DNA of 64,000 nucleotides. Source: Pseudomonas sp. BP8 (GTDB taxonomy: Bacteria; Pseudomonadota; Gammaproteobacteria; Pseudomonadales; Pseudomonadaceae). The position numbers and the translations under genes were made by a program. This document shows positions 1-8,980 of the stretch, piece by piece. A model generated the notes under the pieces. The model ran no database searches, was not told the DNA's origin, and saw nothing but the letters and a program-made list of their open reading frames with translations. Each line of letters starts with the position of its first letter. The first letter of the stretch is position 1. The stretch spans positions 129,001 to 193,000 of the forward strand of contig NZ_JAGINK010000001.1 in NCBI RefSeq assembly GCF_017875955.1, written 5' to 3'.

Positions 1-519
1 GTCAACATCAGCCCGGTGGCAGGCGATGCGCAGCTCAACCAGGACAACCCGATCGGCAAGATCCCGGCCTTGCGCCTGGAAGACGGCAGCGTGCTGCATG
101 ACAGCCGGGTGATCTGTGAGTACCTCGACCATCAGCACGTCGGCCTGCCACTGATCCCCCGCGAAGGCTCGGCGCGCTGGCGGCGGCTGACCCTGGCCTC
201 GCAGGCAGATGCGATCATGGACGCGGCGGTATCGACGCGTTATGAAACCTTCCTGCGGCCTGAGGACAAACGTTGGGACGGCTGGGTCGAGGCGCAGGGC
301 GAGAAGATCCGCCGGAGCCTGGCCAACCTTGAACAGGAGCACCTGGCTGAGCTGATCTCGGGGTTCGATATCGTGGCCATTGGTGTGGCCTGTGCGCTGG
401 CTTATATCGACCTGCGCCAACCTGAGTTTGGCTGGCGTGACCAGCAACCGGGGTTGGCTGCGTGGTACGCCGAGGTGGCCAAACGGCCATCGATGCTGGC
501 TACAGCACCGCAGGCCTGA
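1..519 (+). CDS. Glutathione S-transferase family protein, 5' end outside window
   Basis: The open frame enters from the left edge, so the start is missing; about 172 residues are visible. The first visible part (NPIGKIPALRLEDGSVLHDS followed by RVICEYLD) is the typical end of a GST thioredoxin-like domain, with the cis-Pro region in KIPAL and the glutathione-contacting DS pair. It is followed by an all-helical C-terminal GST domain ending in an AWYAEVAKRPSM-type tail. The family conjugates or reduces substrates with glutathione in the cytoplasm, but nothing here shows the substrate. A REP pair follows the stop. Confidence 0.88.
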   Translation, partial: VNISPVAGDAQLNQDNPIGKIPALRLEDGSVLHDSRVICEYLDHQHVGLPLIPREGSARWRRLTLASQADAIMDAAVSTRYETFLRPEDKRWDGWVEAQGEKIRRSLANLEQEHLAELISGFDIVAIGVACALAYIDLRQPEFGWRDQQPGLAAWYAEVAKRPSMLATAPQA

Positions 520-529
520 CTGACGCCAT

Positions 530-600
530 CGCGGGGCAAGCCCGCTCCTACAGGACATGCGCTCTACCCCAATCCTGTAGGAGCGGGCTTGCCCCGCGAA
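530..600. repeat. REP pair (type A, inverted)
   Basis: Two copies of cgcggggcaagcccgctcct lie head to head around a short spacer between the GST gene and the convergent creD. This is the common intergenic palindrome of P. putida-group genomes and probably also ends transcription from both sides. Confidence 0.9.
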
Positions 601-695
601 TGGGCTGCACAGCAGCCCCAGGCCTCACCGCGGTATCACAGGAAACAACAACCCGATCCGCCACGCCAACCAGCGCCCCACTTCACGATCCTCCC

Positions 696-2024
696 TCATG
701 CCATTCTCCCCACCCGCGACCAGTCCAGTCGGCGGGTCAGCACCATGAACACGCCCAGCAAGCCAAAGCACAGCAACGAGCCCATCAGCAGCGCATAGTC
801 CTCAGCGCTCAGCAGCCCATAGAGCAGTGCATACAGCACAGCCAACCCCGCCGCAAAGCCGATACCGCGCCACAGACTGCGCAGCACATGGCTCAGATAG
901 AAGCCGATCAGCAGCACGCACGCCGACGCCGACAAGCCATACGCCAGGCCAAACCCAAGGTGCTCGGACAGCGACAACAACAGCAGGTAGAAGAACGCCA
1001 ACGCCACCCCGACCAGCACGTATTGCACCGGGTGCACGCTGAGGTTCTTCAACACCTCGAACAGGAAGAAACCGGCAAACGTCAGTGCAATGAACAGCAG
1101 CGCGTACTTGATCGCCCGCTCGCTCTTGAGGTACTGGTCGACCGGGTCGACGAAGCTCACGCCAAAGGTGCGTTCCTTGTAGTCGGCGCACTGCTCGGCC
1201 GTGGCGCACTGGCGCAAGGCGTCCTCCAGGTTGGTGGCAAAGAACGACGTCTGCCAGTGCCCCTTGAAGCCCTCGGCACTGATCTCGCGGCGGCTCGGCA
1301 GGTAGCTGCCGACAAAACTTGGGTGCGGCCAGTTGGCCTGCATATCGACACTGCTGGAGCGACCGACCGGCAGTACATGCAACTGGCCAGTGCCTTGCAG
1401 GGCGAGGTCGAAGGCGTAGTTGAATTCACGCGGCTGCTGGCCGTCCAGCGCAGGCAGATCGACGTGCACACCACCGCGCATCCAAGCCAGGCCGGTGCCT
1501 GCTTGAAACGGCAGCCGCTGGTCATCGAGGCTCAGCTCAAGTGTGCTTTCGATACCGCGGATATCACTGATGCCCACCGCCAGAAACGGCTTGTCGAAGC
1601 GGTAGTCCTCATAGTCCTTGTCGATGCCCCAACGCTCAGGCAGTTTGAAGCGGCCAGCGATCTGGCTTTTGGCATGAAACAGCCGGGCCTGATAGATGCC
1701 CCGGGCGCGCAGCTCGGTGTCGATGCCAATCGTCGCCTCGAAGGTTTCCGGGAGGAAGTACAGGTGGCCCGAGACCGTACTGGTCTCCTGCACGCTGTGG
1801 CCGTCCTTGTCGATCCAGCGGCGTTCGAATTTGCGGTACGGCACCACCAGCAGCGGGCCGGCGATCAACTGGTCGAAACTCGAGCTTTGCGCGATATCGG
1901 CGAGGACGTTGTCACGCAGGCTTTGCCGCTCGTCGATCAAGCCGCCGATCATCAACAGCGGGATCAACAGCAGCAACATCAGCAAGGCGATCATGCCGAG
2001 CTTGAAACTCAGGGTCTTGTTCAT
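696..2024 (-). CDS. creD: Cell envelope integrity inner-membrane protein CreD
   Basis: The 442-residue protein begins with an N-terminal membrane helix (about residues 10-29). A large periplasmic region follows, containing the LVVPYRKFERRW and YFLPETFEA segments typical of CreD. The C-terminal third (from about residue 305) is a series of hydrophobic helices. CreD is the main output gene of the CreBC two-component system and affects envelope stability and beta-lactam tolerance in Pseudomonas; its biochemical activity is unknown. It lies downstream of creC on the same strand, separated by a REP pair and a candidate CreB site, so it is probably transcribed from its own promoter. Start ATG at 2024. 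Confidence 0.93.
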   Translation of the reverse strand: MNKTLSFKLGMIALLMLLLLIPLLMIGGLIDERQSLRDNVLADIAQSSSFDQLIAGPLLVVPYRKFERRWIDKDGHSVQETSTVSGHLYFLPETFEATIGIDTELRARGIYQARLFHAKSQIAGRFKLPERWGIDKDYEDYRFDKPFLAVGISDIRGIESTLELSLDDQRLPFQAGTGLAWMRGGVHVDLPALDGQQPREFNYAFDLALQGTGQLHVLPVGRSSSVDMQANWPHPSFVGSYLPSRREISAEGFKGHWQTSFFATNLEDALRQCATAEQCADYKERTFGVSFVDPVDQYLKSERAIKYALLFIALTFAGFFLFEVLKNLSVHPVQYVLVGVALAFFYLLLLSLSEHLGFGLAYGLSASACVLLIGFYLSHVLRSLWRGIGFAAGLAVLYALLYGLLSAEDYALLMGSLLCFGLLGVFMVLTRRLDWSRVGRMA

Positions 2025-2091
2025 GGGGCGTAGGCTCCGTTGGCGATGGGCACAGTGTGTGCCGCATGCGTGGAGCCCTCAGGGAGACTAT

Positions 2092-2118
2092 GTGGAGAGT
2101 CTGTGGTGATTGTGTGAA
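2092..2118 (-). promoter_or_regulatory. Candidate cre-tag (CreB operator) upstream of creD
   Basis: On the minus strand the sequence reads TTCAC-N6-ACCAC-N6-TCCAC, ending 68 bases before the creD start codon. The known CreB operator is TTCAC-N6-TTCAC, so one half-site is perfect and the next two have two and one mismatches at the correct 11-base pitch. The assignment is inferred from spacing and position. Confidence 0.5.
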
Positions 2119-2123
2119 GCCCA

Positions 2124-2195
2124 TTCGCGGGACAAGCCCGCTCCTACAGGATCTGCGCAAATCCTGTAGGAGCGGGCTCGCCCCGCGAAGAGGCC
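2124..2195. repeat. REP pair (type A, inverted)
   Basis: Two inverted REP copies separated by about 14 bases lie between the creC stop and the creD leader. They may lower read-through from creBC into creD. Confidence 0.88.
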
Positions 2196-3629
2196 TCAAC
2201 TGATGCGCCGCACCGGCAGCCACAACCTCACCCGCACACCGCCTTCAACGTTATCCACAGCCAAAGTGCCACCGTGCAACTGCATCACTTCCTCGACAAA
2301 ATTCAGCCCCAACCCGGTGCTCTTGCGCCCGCTGCCCGGCCGTGGCAGCGAGTAAAAACGCTCACTCACCCGCCCAATCGCATACGGCGGAATCGCCTCG
2401 CCCTGATTGAACAGACTCAATGCCACACGCTCCCCCGCCTGCTCCAGCTCGAACAGCAACGCGCCACCCGCCGGGGTGAAATCCAGCGCGTTCTCCAGCA
2501 GGTTGGCCAACGCCTGGCGCATCAGGAACGGATCACAGCGCAAGCGCAGCGCCATCGGCACCCGCTGGCGGACCTGCAACCCGGCGCTTTCGATCCGCGC
2601 CCCATGGGTCAGCAGCAACTCGTCGACCAAGGCCGCCAACGCCACTTCCTGCTCATCCTCCAGCGCCTGCATCTGCTCGACCTGGGCCAGGTTGAGCAGG
2701 CGCTCGATCATCTGCTGCAACCGCCCGCTTTCGCGTTCGATGTTGCTCGCAAAGCGCACCCGCTGCTCCGGCGGCATGTCGCCCTGAAGCAGCTCCGAGG
2801 CACCACGAATCGCTGCCAACGGGCTCTTTAGCTCATGGGTCAGGGTGTGCACGTAACGCTCTACATAAGCCTTGCCGGCAAGCTCGGTGCGCATCCGCTC
2901 CACCGCCGTCGCCAGTTGGCCAAGCTCACCGCCCTTGTAATGCGGCAGGGCGGCGCGCTCGCCCTCGCTGACTGCCTGGGCGTAATGGGTCAGCCGGCGC
3001 AACGAGCGCGCCAGCCACCATGACAACAAGGCGCCAACCAGCAGGCCGAGCACGATCAAACCCAGGCCAAGGTTGAGCAGGCGCCGTTCGGCGCGGTCGA
3101 TGTACGGCTGCAGCGAGCTGTTCGGCTTGGCCACGGTGACCACGCCGATGATCTTGCCGGCGTCCATGATCGGCGCGGCAACGTGCATCACCGAGGTGTT
3201 CTCATCCTCCGGATCGCTGCGTGACGAGCGCGCGCCATACTGGCCCTGCAGGGTCAGGTAGACGTCGTTCCAGCGCGAATAATCCTGGCCCAGATCGTGG
3301 CCCGCAGAGTCGAGCAGGACAATGCCCTTGGCGTCGGTGACATAGACGCGGTGGCTGACCTGGTTTTTCGCCAGGCCCCAGATCTGCGCGCCTGGACGGC
3401 GCTGGCCATAGGACTCAAGCAACTGCGGCAAGCGGCTTTGACCGAGGGTGCCGGCTTTGACGTCATCACGCAGAATTTCCGCGAGCAGGTTGGCCGTGTC
3501 TACCAAGGTCTCCTCGGACGACTGGCGCACCACCGGGCGGATCTGTTCGCGCACGGTGTTGAGCAAGAAGTAGCCCGACAGCCCGACAAACAGGAAGTAC
3601 ACCAGAAAGATGCGGATCCCCAGCCGCAT
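2196..3629 (-). CDS. creC: Two-component sensor histidine kinase CreC
   Basis: The protein has 477 residues. A membrane helix lies at residues 5-23, a periplasmic sensor at about 25-182, and a second helix at about 184-206 followed by HAMP. The phosphoacceptor His265 sits in HTLTHELKSP, the N-box is NLLENALDF, and the G-box region is GRKSTGLGLNFV. CreC autophosphorylates and passes the phosphate to CreB; in Pseudomonas the pair responds to envelope stress such as loss of PBP4. Its ATG directly follows the creB stop (TGA|ATG), so translation is coupled. Confidence 0.94.
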   Translation of the reverse strand: MRLGIRIFLVYFLFVGLSGYFLLNTVREQIRPVVRQSSEETLVDTANLLAEILRDDVKAGTLGQSRLPQLLESYGQRRPGAQIWGLAKNQVSHRVYVTDAKGIVLLDSAGHDLGQDYSRWNDVYLTLQGQYGARSSRSDPEDENTSVMHVAAPIMDAGKIIGVVTVAKPNSSLQPYIDRAERRLLNLGLGLIVLGLLVGALLSWWLARSLRRLTHYAQAVSEGERAALPHYKGGELGQLATAVERMRTELAGKAYVERYVHTLTHELKSPLAAIRGASELLQGDMPPEQRVRFASNIERESGRLQQMIERLLNLAQVEQMQALEDEQEVALAALVDELLLTHGARIESAGLQVRQRVPMALRLRCDPFLMRQALANLLENALDFTPAGGALLFELEQAGERVALSLFNQGEAIPPYAIGRVSERFYSLPRPGSGRKSTGLGLNFVEEVMQLHGGTLAVDNVEGGVRVRLWLPVRRIS

Positions 3630-4310
3630 TCAGGCGTGCTCCGGGCTGTAGCTGTAGCCCAGGCCACGGTGGGTCTGGATTGGCTCGGCATGGGCAGCCA
3701 CCACGCGCAGCTTGGCCCGCAGGCTCTTGATGTGGCTGTCGATGGTGCGCTCGTAACCCGAGTCGCCGGCCACGCCCAGCGCGTCGAGCAACTGCTCACG
3801 GCTGAACACCCGTTGCGGTTGTTCCAGAAGGCACTGCAGCAGGCGGAACTCGTGGCGGGTCAGCACCAGCGAGGTGCCCCGGTAGACGATCTGCATGCGC
3901 AGGGTGTCGAGCTGGAAGGGGTTATCAGCGCTGACCGGCTCGGCGCGTGGCGCCATGCGCTTGAGGATCGCCCGCACCCGCGCGGCCACTTCGCGGGGGC
4001 TGAACGGTTTGACCACGTAATCGTCGGCACCGATCTCCAGGCCCAGCACCCGATCGATCTCGGCGTCGCGGGCGCTGAGAAACATCACCGGCACTTCGCT
4101 GAAGCGGCGTAGCTGGCGGCAGGTTTCAAAGCCACTGATGTCGGGCAGGCCGATGTCGAGAATGACCAGGTCGGCCGGCTGCAGGCGCTGGCGCTCGACG
4201 GCAGCGCTACCCAGGGTCACCCACTCGGTGCTGTGGCCGTCGGCTTGCAGGGCGTAGATCAGGGTGTCGGCGATGGCGGATTCATCTTCGACGATGAGGA
4301 TATGGGGCAT
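3630..4310 (-). CDS. creB: Two-component response regulator CreB
   Basis: This is an OmpR/PhoB-type regulator of 226 residues. The receiver domain has the acidic pocket VEDE near the start, phospho-acceptor Asp52 in LVILDIGLP, and Lys in VVKPFSP. The winged-helix DNA-binding domain contains RHEFRLLQCLLEQPQRVFSR and a DSHIKSLRAKLR recognition helix. The ATG at 4310 was chosen over an upstream TTG (4322) because it gives the family-standard MPHILIVEDE start. It is the first gene of creBC and presumably activates creD. Confidence 0.93.
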   Translation of the reverse strand: MPHILIVEDESAIADTLIYALQADGHSTEWVTLGSAAVERQRLQPADLVILDIGLPDISGFETCRQLRRFSEVPVMFLSARDAEIDRVLGLEIGADDYVVKPFSPREVAARVRAILKRMAPRAEPVSADNPFQLDTLRMQIVYRGTSLVLTRHEFRLLQCLLEQPQRVFSREQLLDALGVAGDSGYERTIDSHIKSLRAKLRVVAAHAEPIQTHRGLGYSYSPEHA

Positions 4311-4327
4311 TCTTGGCGACAAGCCTC

Positions 4328-4413
4328 AAGCTGCAAGCTTCAGTAGAAGCGGATCGCGTGAACTTACACCGATCCGCTGTTTCTTGCAGCTTGTGGCTCG
4401 CAGCTTGAAGCGG
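4328..4413. terminator. Nested inverted repeat, likely bidirectional terminator
   Basis: AGCGGATC (4348-4355) pairs with GATCCGCT (4371-4378), and outside it CTGCAAG (4331-4337) pairs with CTTGCAG (4383-4389). The outer arms (caagctgcaagctt / agcttgaagc) extend the structure. It lies just past the stop of the zinc-protease-family gene on the minus strand and upstream of creB. Confidence 0.6.
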
Positions 4414-4418
4414 CTCCG

Positions 4419-4925
4419 TCAGCAGTCAGGCTTGCCAGCGGTAAACCTGCGCGCCGGGTTCACCGCCGCCTTGAACTCGCGCAATGCCTTGGCGCCAATC
4501 AGCAACGGATAATTGAAGCTGCTGCGGTCCGTCAGGTTGACCTCGACGGTGCGCTTCTCATCGCCCAGGCACAGCTCCAGGTCGACCACCGGCCGGCGTG
4601 CCGCCTCAGCGCTGTCGCCTTCGTCATCGTCCTCGTCGGCGCGGCTCTTGATCTTGCTGATGCGCGCAACCTTGTGCTCGTAGACCTTGCCGTCGGCATC
4701 CTTGGTTGCCAGCTTGAAGCGCACCCAGTCCTCGCCATCACGGGTAAAGCGCTCGATATCCTTGGCCGACAACGAGGCTGTCAGCGCACCGGTGTCCATC
4801 TTGGCCTTGAGCGTTTCACCGCCGATCTCCGGCAGGCTGATGTACTCGTAGCGACCATACAGGGTCGGCTCGGCGGCCATGACCGGCAGGGCGAGCAGCG
4901 ATAACAGGGCAAGCAGTGGTTTCAC
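4419..4925 (-). CDS. Exported retropepsin-like protein of the putative ATP-dependent zinc protease family (PF05618)
   Basis: The 168 residues begin with a signal peptide (MKPLLALLSLLALPVMAAEP), so the mature protein is periplasmic. The core motif KMDTGALTASL carries the DTGA triad of retropepsin-like aspartic folds; the family name 'zinc protease' is historical. The acidic stretch RADEDDDEGDSAEA near the middle looks like a disordered loop. The C-terminal YPLLIGAKALREFKAAVNP segment is characteristic of the family. Such genes often sit near creBC in Pseudomonas. The substrate is unknown. Confidence 0.82.
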   Translation of the reverse strand: MKPLLALLSLLALPVMAAEPTLYGRYEYISLPEIGGETLKAKMDTGALTASLSAKDIERFTRDGEDWVRFKLATKDADGKVYEHKVARISKIKSRADEDDDEGDSAEAARRPVVDLELCLGDEKRTVEVNLTDRSSFNYPLLIGAKALREFKAAVNPARRFTAGKPDC

Positions 4926-5106
4926 GGGCTAACTTCCTTGAGACGGGACAGTGCTTAGACTGCACAAGCGCGATAGGTTCGTCGCAAGAGCTTATCCAAC
5001 ATAATGTGAAACATTTGTCCCGGTCGTAGGCCATTGGAAGTTTGGCGTAGGCCATAACCCCACTTATCATTGTCGACCGCTTATTTCACACAACAAGAGT
5101 CTCTTT

Positions 5107-5994
5107 ATGCGTCGCCTGCTGACCGGCATCCTCACAACCATTCTGCTATTGCTCAACACCGTGGTGATGATCTGCCCGCTGATGGTCTTCGCCCTGCTCA
5201 AGCTGGTGCTGCCGGGCCGAGGCCGTGACTATGCATCTGCAGGCGTGATGTGGATGGCCGAAACCTGGTCGGAGATCGACAAGGTCATCTTCGCCCTGTG
5301 CATTCCTACCCAATGGGACATCCGCGGCGTCGACAGGCTGCGCCAGGACACCTCTTACCTGTGTGTGAGCAATCACCAGAGCTGGGTCGATATCCCCGCA
5401 CTGATCGAAAGCCTCAACCGGCGGGTACCGTTCTTCAAGTTCTTTCTCAAGAAGGAGCTGATCTGGGTGCCGCTGCTGGGCCTGGCCTGGTGGGGCCTGG
5501 ATTACCCGTTCATGAAGCGCTACAGCAAGGCGTTTCTGGCCAAGCACCCGGAGCTGAAGGGCAAGGACCTGGAAATCACCAAGGCCGCCTGCGAACTGTT
5601 CAAGCGCCAGCCGGTGACCGTGGTCAATTACCTCGAAGGCACGCGCTTTACCGAGGCCAAGCGTCTTCAGCAGCAATCACCGTACAAGTACCTGCTCAAG
5701 CCCAAGGCCGGTGGCGTGGCATTCGTGCTGGCGGCGTTGGGCGAGCAGCTCGACGCACTGCTGGATGTCACTATTGTTTACCCAGGCGACAAGGCACCGG
5801 GCTTCTGGGCCCTGCTCAATGGCAGCATCAGCCGGGTGATTATCGACATTCGCGTGCATGAGCTGGATCCGGCGTTGTGGGCGGGCGACTACGAGAACGA
5901 CCCGGTGTTTCGCGAGAAGGTACAAGCCTGGGTGAACCAGCTGTGGGTCGAGAAGGATCAGCGCATCGAGCAATTGCGCGCCGAGCTGCGTTGA
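5107..5994 (+). CDS. Membrane acyltransferase of the PlsC/YihG type
   Basis: The protein has 295 residues. N-terminal hydrophobic segments (about 8-35) anchor it in the inner membrane. The lysophosphatidic-acid acyltransferase motifs are present: NHQSWVD (the HX4D catalytic motif, near residue 95), the hydrophobic FFKFFLKKEL block, and NYLEGTRFTEAK (EGTR, glycerol-phosphate binding). Length and motifs fit the YihG subfamily, which transfers acyl groups to lysophospholipids and adjusts fatty-acid composition. The gene stands alone between two divergent or unrelated units, and a REP follows. Confidence 0.88.
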   Translation: MRRLLTGILTTILLLLNTVVMICPLMVFALLKLVLPGRGRDYASAGVMWMAETWSEIDKVIFALCIPTQWDIRGVDRLRQDTSYLCVSNHQSWVDIPALIESLNRRVPFFKFFLKKELIWVPLLGLAWWGLDYPFMKRYSKAFLAKHPELKGKDLEITKAACELFKRQPVTVVNYLEGTRFTEAKRLQQQSPYKYLLKPKAGGVAFVLAALGEQLDALLDVTIVYPGDKAPGFWALLNGSISRVIIDIRVHELDPALWAGDYENDPVFREKVQAWVNQLWVEKDQRIEQLRAELR

Positions 5995-6012
5995 GATCTG
6001 CGGAGGCTGATC

Positions 6013-6046
6013 CGGCCTCTTCGCGGGGCAAGCCCGCTCCTACAGG
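6013..6046. repeat. Single REP copy (type A)
   Basis: One ggcctcttcgcggggcaagc-type copy without a mate lies after the acyltransferase stop. Confidence 0.8.
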
Positions 6047-6180
6047 ATTTGCGCAAACCACCCCACAAAACCCCGATTAAAATCCAGACTTATAATCGGA
6101 ATAAGCAATTCTTTGTTTGTCATCATCCATGCAGATGGATAAAAATCGATCAACAACTACAAAAACGCCGGGATCGATCG

Positions 6181-7545
6181 ATGGCTAACAAACCGTGCTC
6201 TGCTGCCCAGGCAGCCCCCGCTCAACTTCGCCGCGTCCTCGGCCTACCCGCCCTGGTGTTCTTCGGCCTGGTGTACATGGTCCCACTGACCATCTTCACC
6301 ACCTACGGCATCGTCACCGAACTCACCGGTGGCCGCACCGCCGGCGCCTATCTGGTAACCCTGCTGGCGATGCTGTTCACCGCCACTTCCTACAGCTTCA
6401 TGGTCAAACGCTACCCTGTCGCTGGCTCGGCGTACTCCTACACCAACCTGGCCTTCGGCTCCAACATCGGCTTTCTTGCCGGCTGGTCGCTGCTGCTCGA
6501 CTACCTGTTCATCCCGATGATCAACTACCTGCTGATCGGCTTGTTCCTCAACATCGCCTTCCCGGCCATCCCCGCCTGGAGCATCATGCTCGCCTCGATT
6601 GCCCTGGTGACCGTGCTCAACGTGATCGGCATCCACTCGGTGGCCAAAGCGAGCAACCTCATTGTCGGCGCGCAGATCGTCTTCATTGGTGTGTTTGTCG
6701 CCCTCTCCTGGCAGACCTTGGGCAGTGGCCAGTCAGTCGACTTCCTCGCGCCACTGCTGGGCGACGGCAGCGCGCCGGGCTTCGCCCCGTTGATGGCGGG
6801 CGCGGCTGTGCTGTGCCTGTCGTTTCTCGGTTTCGATGCAGTATCGACCTTGGCCGAAGAAAGCCGCGATGCCCGCCGCGACGTGCCGCGAGCAATCATC
6901 CTCACGACCCTCGGCGCCGGCGTACTGTTCACCCTGCTGGCCTATCTCAGCCAATTGGTGTTGCCGGGCAGCAGCTTCGCCAACGTCGATGCCGCCGCCA
7001 ATGAAGTGATGGCCAAGGCCGGTGGGCAGTTCCTCGCCAACTTCTTCACCGCCGCGTTTGTTGCCGGCAGCCTTGGTTCGGCGCTGGCGTCGCAGGCGGC
7101 GGTGTCGCGCATCCTGTTCACCATGGGCCGCGACGGTGTGCTGCCGCAGCGCACCTTCGGCCACTTGTCGCCACGCTTTGGCACGCCGGTGTTCGCCATC
7201 CTGCTGGTGTCGGGGTTCTCCCTGCTGGCCTTGGTGATCGATCTCGCCACCCTCGCCTCGCTGATCAGCTTTGGCGCTCTGGTAGCGTTCTCGGCGGTCA
7301 ACCTGGCGGTGGTGCGTACCCACCTGATGATGGACACCAGCCAGCGCACGCCGCTAGGCCTGCTGCGCTACGGCGTGGTACCGCTGGTTGGGTTAAGCCT
7401 GACGCTGTGGCTGTGGACCAGCCTGTCGGCGCTGACCCTGGTGATCGGGCTTTGCTGGTTTGCCTTGGGGCTGGCTTACCTGGCTGTACTCACTGCGGGC
7501 TTTCGGCGGCCAATGCGCCTGGTGGATTTCTCCGAAGCTGGGTGA
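6181..7545 (+). CDS. APC-family amino acid/polyamine permease, PuuP-like
   Basis: From the ATG at 6181 the protein has 454 residues with about 12 membrane helices. The segments TIFTTYGIVTELTGG, VAGSAYSYTNLAFGSNIGFL, LDYLFIPMINYLLIG and LSFLGFDAVSTLAEE closely follow E. coli PuuP/PlaP, which are proton-driven putrescine importers. The start was placed at 6181 because the upstream part of the frame is low-complexity AT-rich leader with a TATAAT at 6091-6096. A polyamine substrate is inferred from family resemblance only. No operon partner is visible. Confidence 0.85.
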   Translation: MANKPCSAAQAAPAQLRRVLGLPALVFFGLVYMVPLTIFTTYGIVTELTGGRTAGAYLVTLLAMLFTATSYSFMVKRYPVAGSAYSYTNLAFGSNIGFLAGWSLLLDYLFIPMINYLLIGLFLNIAFPAIPAWSIMLASIALVTVLNVIGIHSVAKASNLIVGAQIVFIGVFVALSWQTLGSGQSVDFLAPLLGDGSAPGFAPLMAGAAVLCLSFLGFDAVSTLAEESRDARRDVPRAIILTTLGAGVLFTLLAYLSQLVLPGSSFANVDAAANEVMAKAGGQFLANFFTAAFVAGSLGSALASQAAVSRILFTMGRDGVLPQRTFGHLSPRFGTPVFAILLVSGFSLLALVIDLATLASLISFGALVAFSAVNLAVVRTHLMMDTSQRTPLGLLRYGVVPLVGLSLTLWLWTSLSALTLVIGLCWFALGLAYLAVLTAGFRRPMRLVDFSEAG

Positions 7546-7548
7546 GCC

Positions 7549-8124
7549 TCAAACCGACGGCGTGGTCGCTGGCAGCGGGGTTGTCCACAGGCTGCCCAGG
7601 TTCTGCAGCAGCGACCCGGCGATGCCCTGCTGGCCGAGGTACTGCAGGATCAGCGGGGCGAACTGGCCGATCATGCCGGTATCCATGCCCAAGGCTTTGA
7701 AAGCGCTGTCGAGGTCGCTGCGATCTTCGACATTGTTGCCCAGTGCATTGCTCAAGGCCGACTGTTTCTCGCTGTTCTTGCCGAGCAACTCGCCCAGGCC
7801 GCTGAGGCCGCCGAGGGCGTTGGCGCCGGAGAGCAGGTCCAGGCCGGGCACTGCCTTGGTCAGCTGACCGTAGTCGTCGCTGCTGAGATTGTTACGCGCC
7901 AGACCGAGCATCGCCCCTGCGCCGCCCACGGCCTGTTCGGGGGTGATGTTCAATTCGCTGCCCAGCGTGTTAAGCAGGTTGGCCGACTCGGCGGGGGCCT
8001 GCACCTTGCCTTGGGTATTCTGGTTTTGCACCGCGGACACGGCGTTGGCGGCGTCGCTGAGGTTGAAGGCGAACGCTGGCGTGGCGGCCAGGGTCATCAG
8101 GGTTGCCAGGGTGAACGCTTTCAT
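7549..8124 (-). CDS. Exported DUF2780 (VcgC/VcgE-like) protein
   Basis: The 191-residue protein starts at 8124 with a clear signal peptide (MKAFTLATLMTLAATPAFAF); the frame is open further upstream but there it only crosses repeat DNA. The mature part is Ala/Gly/Leu-rich with amphipathic helices (EQAVGGAGAMLGLARNNLSS, LGKNSEKQSALSNALG) and matches the DUF2780 pattern. Function is unknown. It converges on the permease, with 3 bases between the two stops. Confidence 0.8.
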   Translation of the reverse strand: MKAFTLATLMTLAATPAFAFNLSDAANAVSAVQNQNTQGKVQAPAESANLLNTLGSELNITPEQAVGGAGAMLGLARNNLSSDDYGQLTKAVPGLDLLSGANALGGLSGLGELLGKNSEKQSALSNALGNNVEDRSDLDSAFKALGMDTGMIGQFAPLILQYLGQQGIAGSLLQNLGSLWTTPLPATTPSV

Positions 8125-8254
8125 CGGGGGGACCTCGTCGGCCGGAATGGCCTGGGAAACGAGGCATTCGACTGGGGGTTTGCAGGTTTGTTCCGGGCCG
8201 CGCATCGGGCCTGGGCGGCGGTGGTCTTTTAGCCCTCTATATGGCGTCAATCCT

Positions 8255-8367
8255 GGGGCTGCTTTGCAGCCCAATCGCGACACAAGGCCACTCCCACACT
8301 GGGAATAGCGTACGCAGTCCCCCTGTGGGAGCGGCCTTGTGTCGCGATTGGGCCGCAAAGCGGCCCC
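8255..8367. repeat. REP-like palindrome, type B
   Basis: A long inverted repeat has outer arms ggggctgctttgcagccc / gggccgcaaagcggcccc and inner arms around gcgacacaaggcc / ggccttgtgtcgc. It belongs to a different family from the type A REP. Further copies lie at 27430-27546 and 53677-53826. Confidence 0.85.
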
Positions 8368-8385
8368 GGCTATCTCACGCCAGGC

Positions 8386-8661
8386 TCAATGCAACTGACT
8401 ACGGGCAACCTCTATGTCATCCATGATCGCCTTGGCAAACGCACTCAGGTAATCGGCAGCACCGAGAAACTTATGGTCATCCTCCATATCCCCCTCGCGC
8501 ACCAGATGCTTGATATACCCCAGCAGCACCGACACCTGTTCGTAGGCATATTCAAACGGCACCCCCGGCATCACCCGGAAAATATGGCTGGAATGCTCGC
8601 CAACCTCGAAGAAGGTCTCGACGCCAACTGTAACGTCGGCTTTGGGCTCGTCACTCATCAC
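8386..8661 (-). CDS. DUF3077 family protein
   Basis: This is a 91-residue acidic protein (start ATG 8661; the ATG at 8658 is also possible). The block FRVMPGVPFEYAYEQVSVLLGYIKHL followed by AADYLSAFAKAIMDD is the DUF3077 signature, found almost only in Pseudomonas. No membrane or DNA-binding motif is seen and the function is unknown. It overlaps the upstream DUF6124 gene by four bases, so the two are translated together. Confidence 0.75.
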   Translation of the reverse strand: MMSDEPKADVTVGVETFFEVGEHSSHIFRVMPGVPFEYAYEQVSVLLGYIKHLVREGDMEDDHKFLGAADYLSAFAKAIMDDIEVARSQLH

Positions 8662-8927
8662 TCACCTCCTTGGCGCCAATGCAGCATGTCGAACACATGC
8701 TCGACCAACGCTCGGGCGGTTTCGGTGCAGTGGCCGGCATTGGATAGCAGGTAGAGACCCGGCGAACCGACGTTCGCATGGCAGTAGACGTCAATGGTCG
8801 TGGAGACGCCGCGCAGCAGTTCGAGGGCGTGGGCCAGGGCGTCAGGCGGGTATAGCTCGGGGTGGATGGAGGCGTAGATGGGGGTGTTATCAGAGGATGG
8901 CGGTGGATCGGGTACGATTTTTTTCAT
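8658..8927 (-). CDS. DUF6124 family protein
   Basis: The 89-residue protein starts at 8927 with the MKKIVPDPP opening usual in this small Pseudomonas family, which is related to DUF3077. DALAHALELLRGVSTTID and LVEHVFDMLHW form the helical core. It is the first gene of a two-gene unit with the DUF3077 gene. A candidate structured RNA lies 53 bases upstream on the same strand and could be its leader. Function is unknown. Confidence 0.7.
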   Translation of the reverse strand: MKKIVPDPPPSSDNTPIYASIHPELYPPDALAHALELLRGVSTTIDVYCHANVGSPGLYLLSNAGHCTETARALVEHVFDMLHWRQGGE

Positions 8928-8980
8928 AGTTAGCCATACCGAGGTTAGAGCGCCACCTTTCTGCTTCCACGCATTAAGGC

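Noticed and set aside
462..2033. A 523-codon plus-strand frame
   Set aside because: It is antisense to creD, starts in the GST gene end and REP pair, and has a low-complexity Gln-rich sequence.
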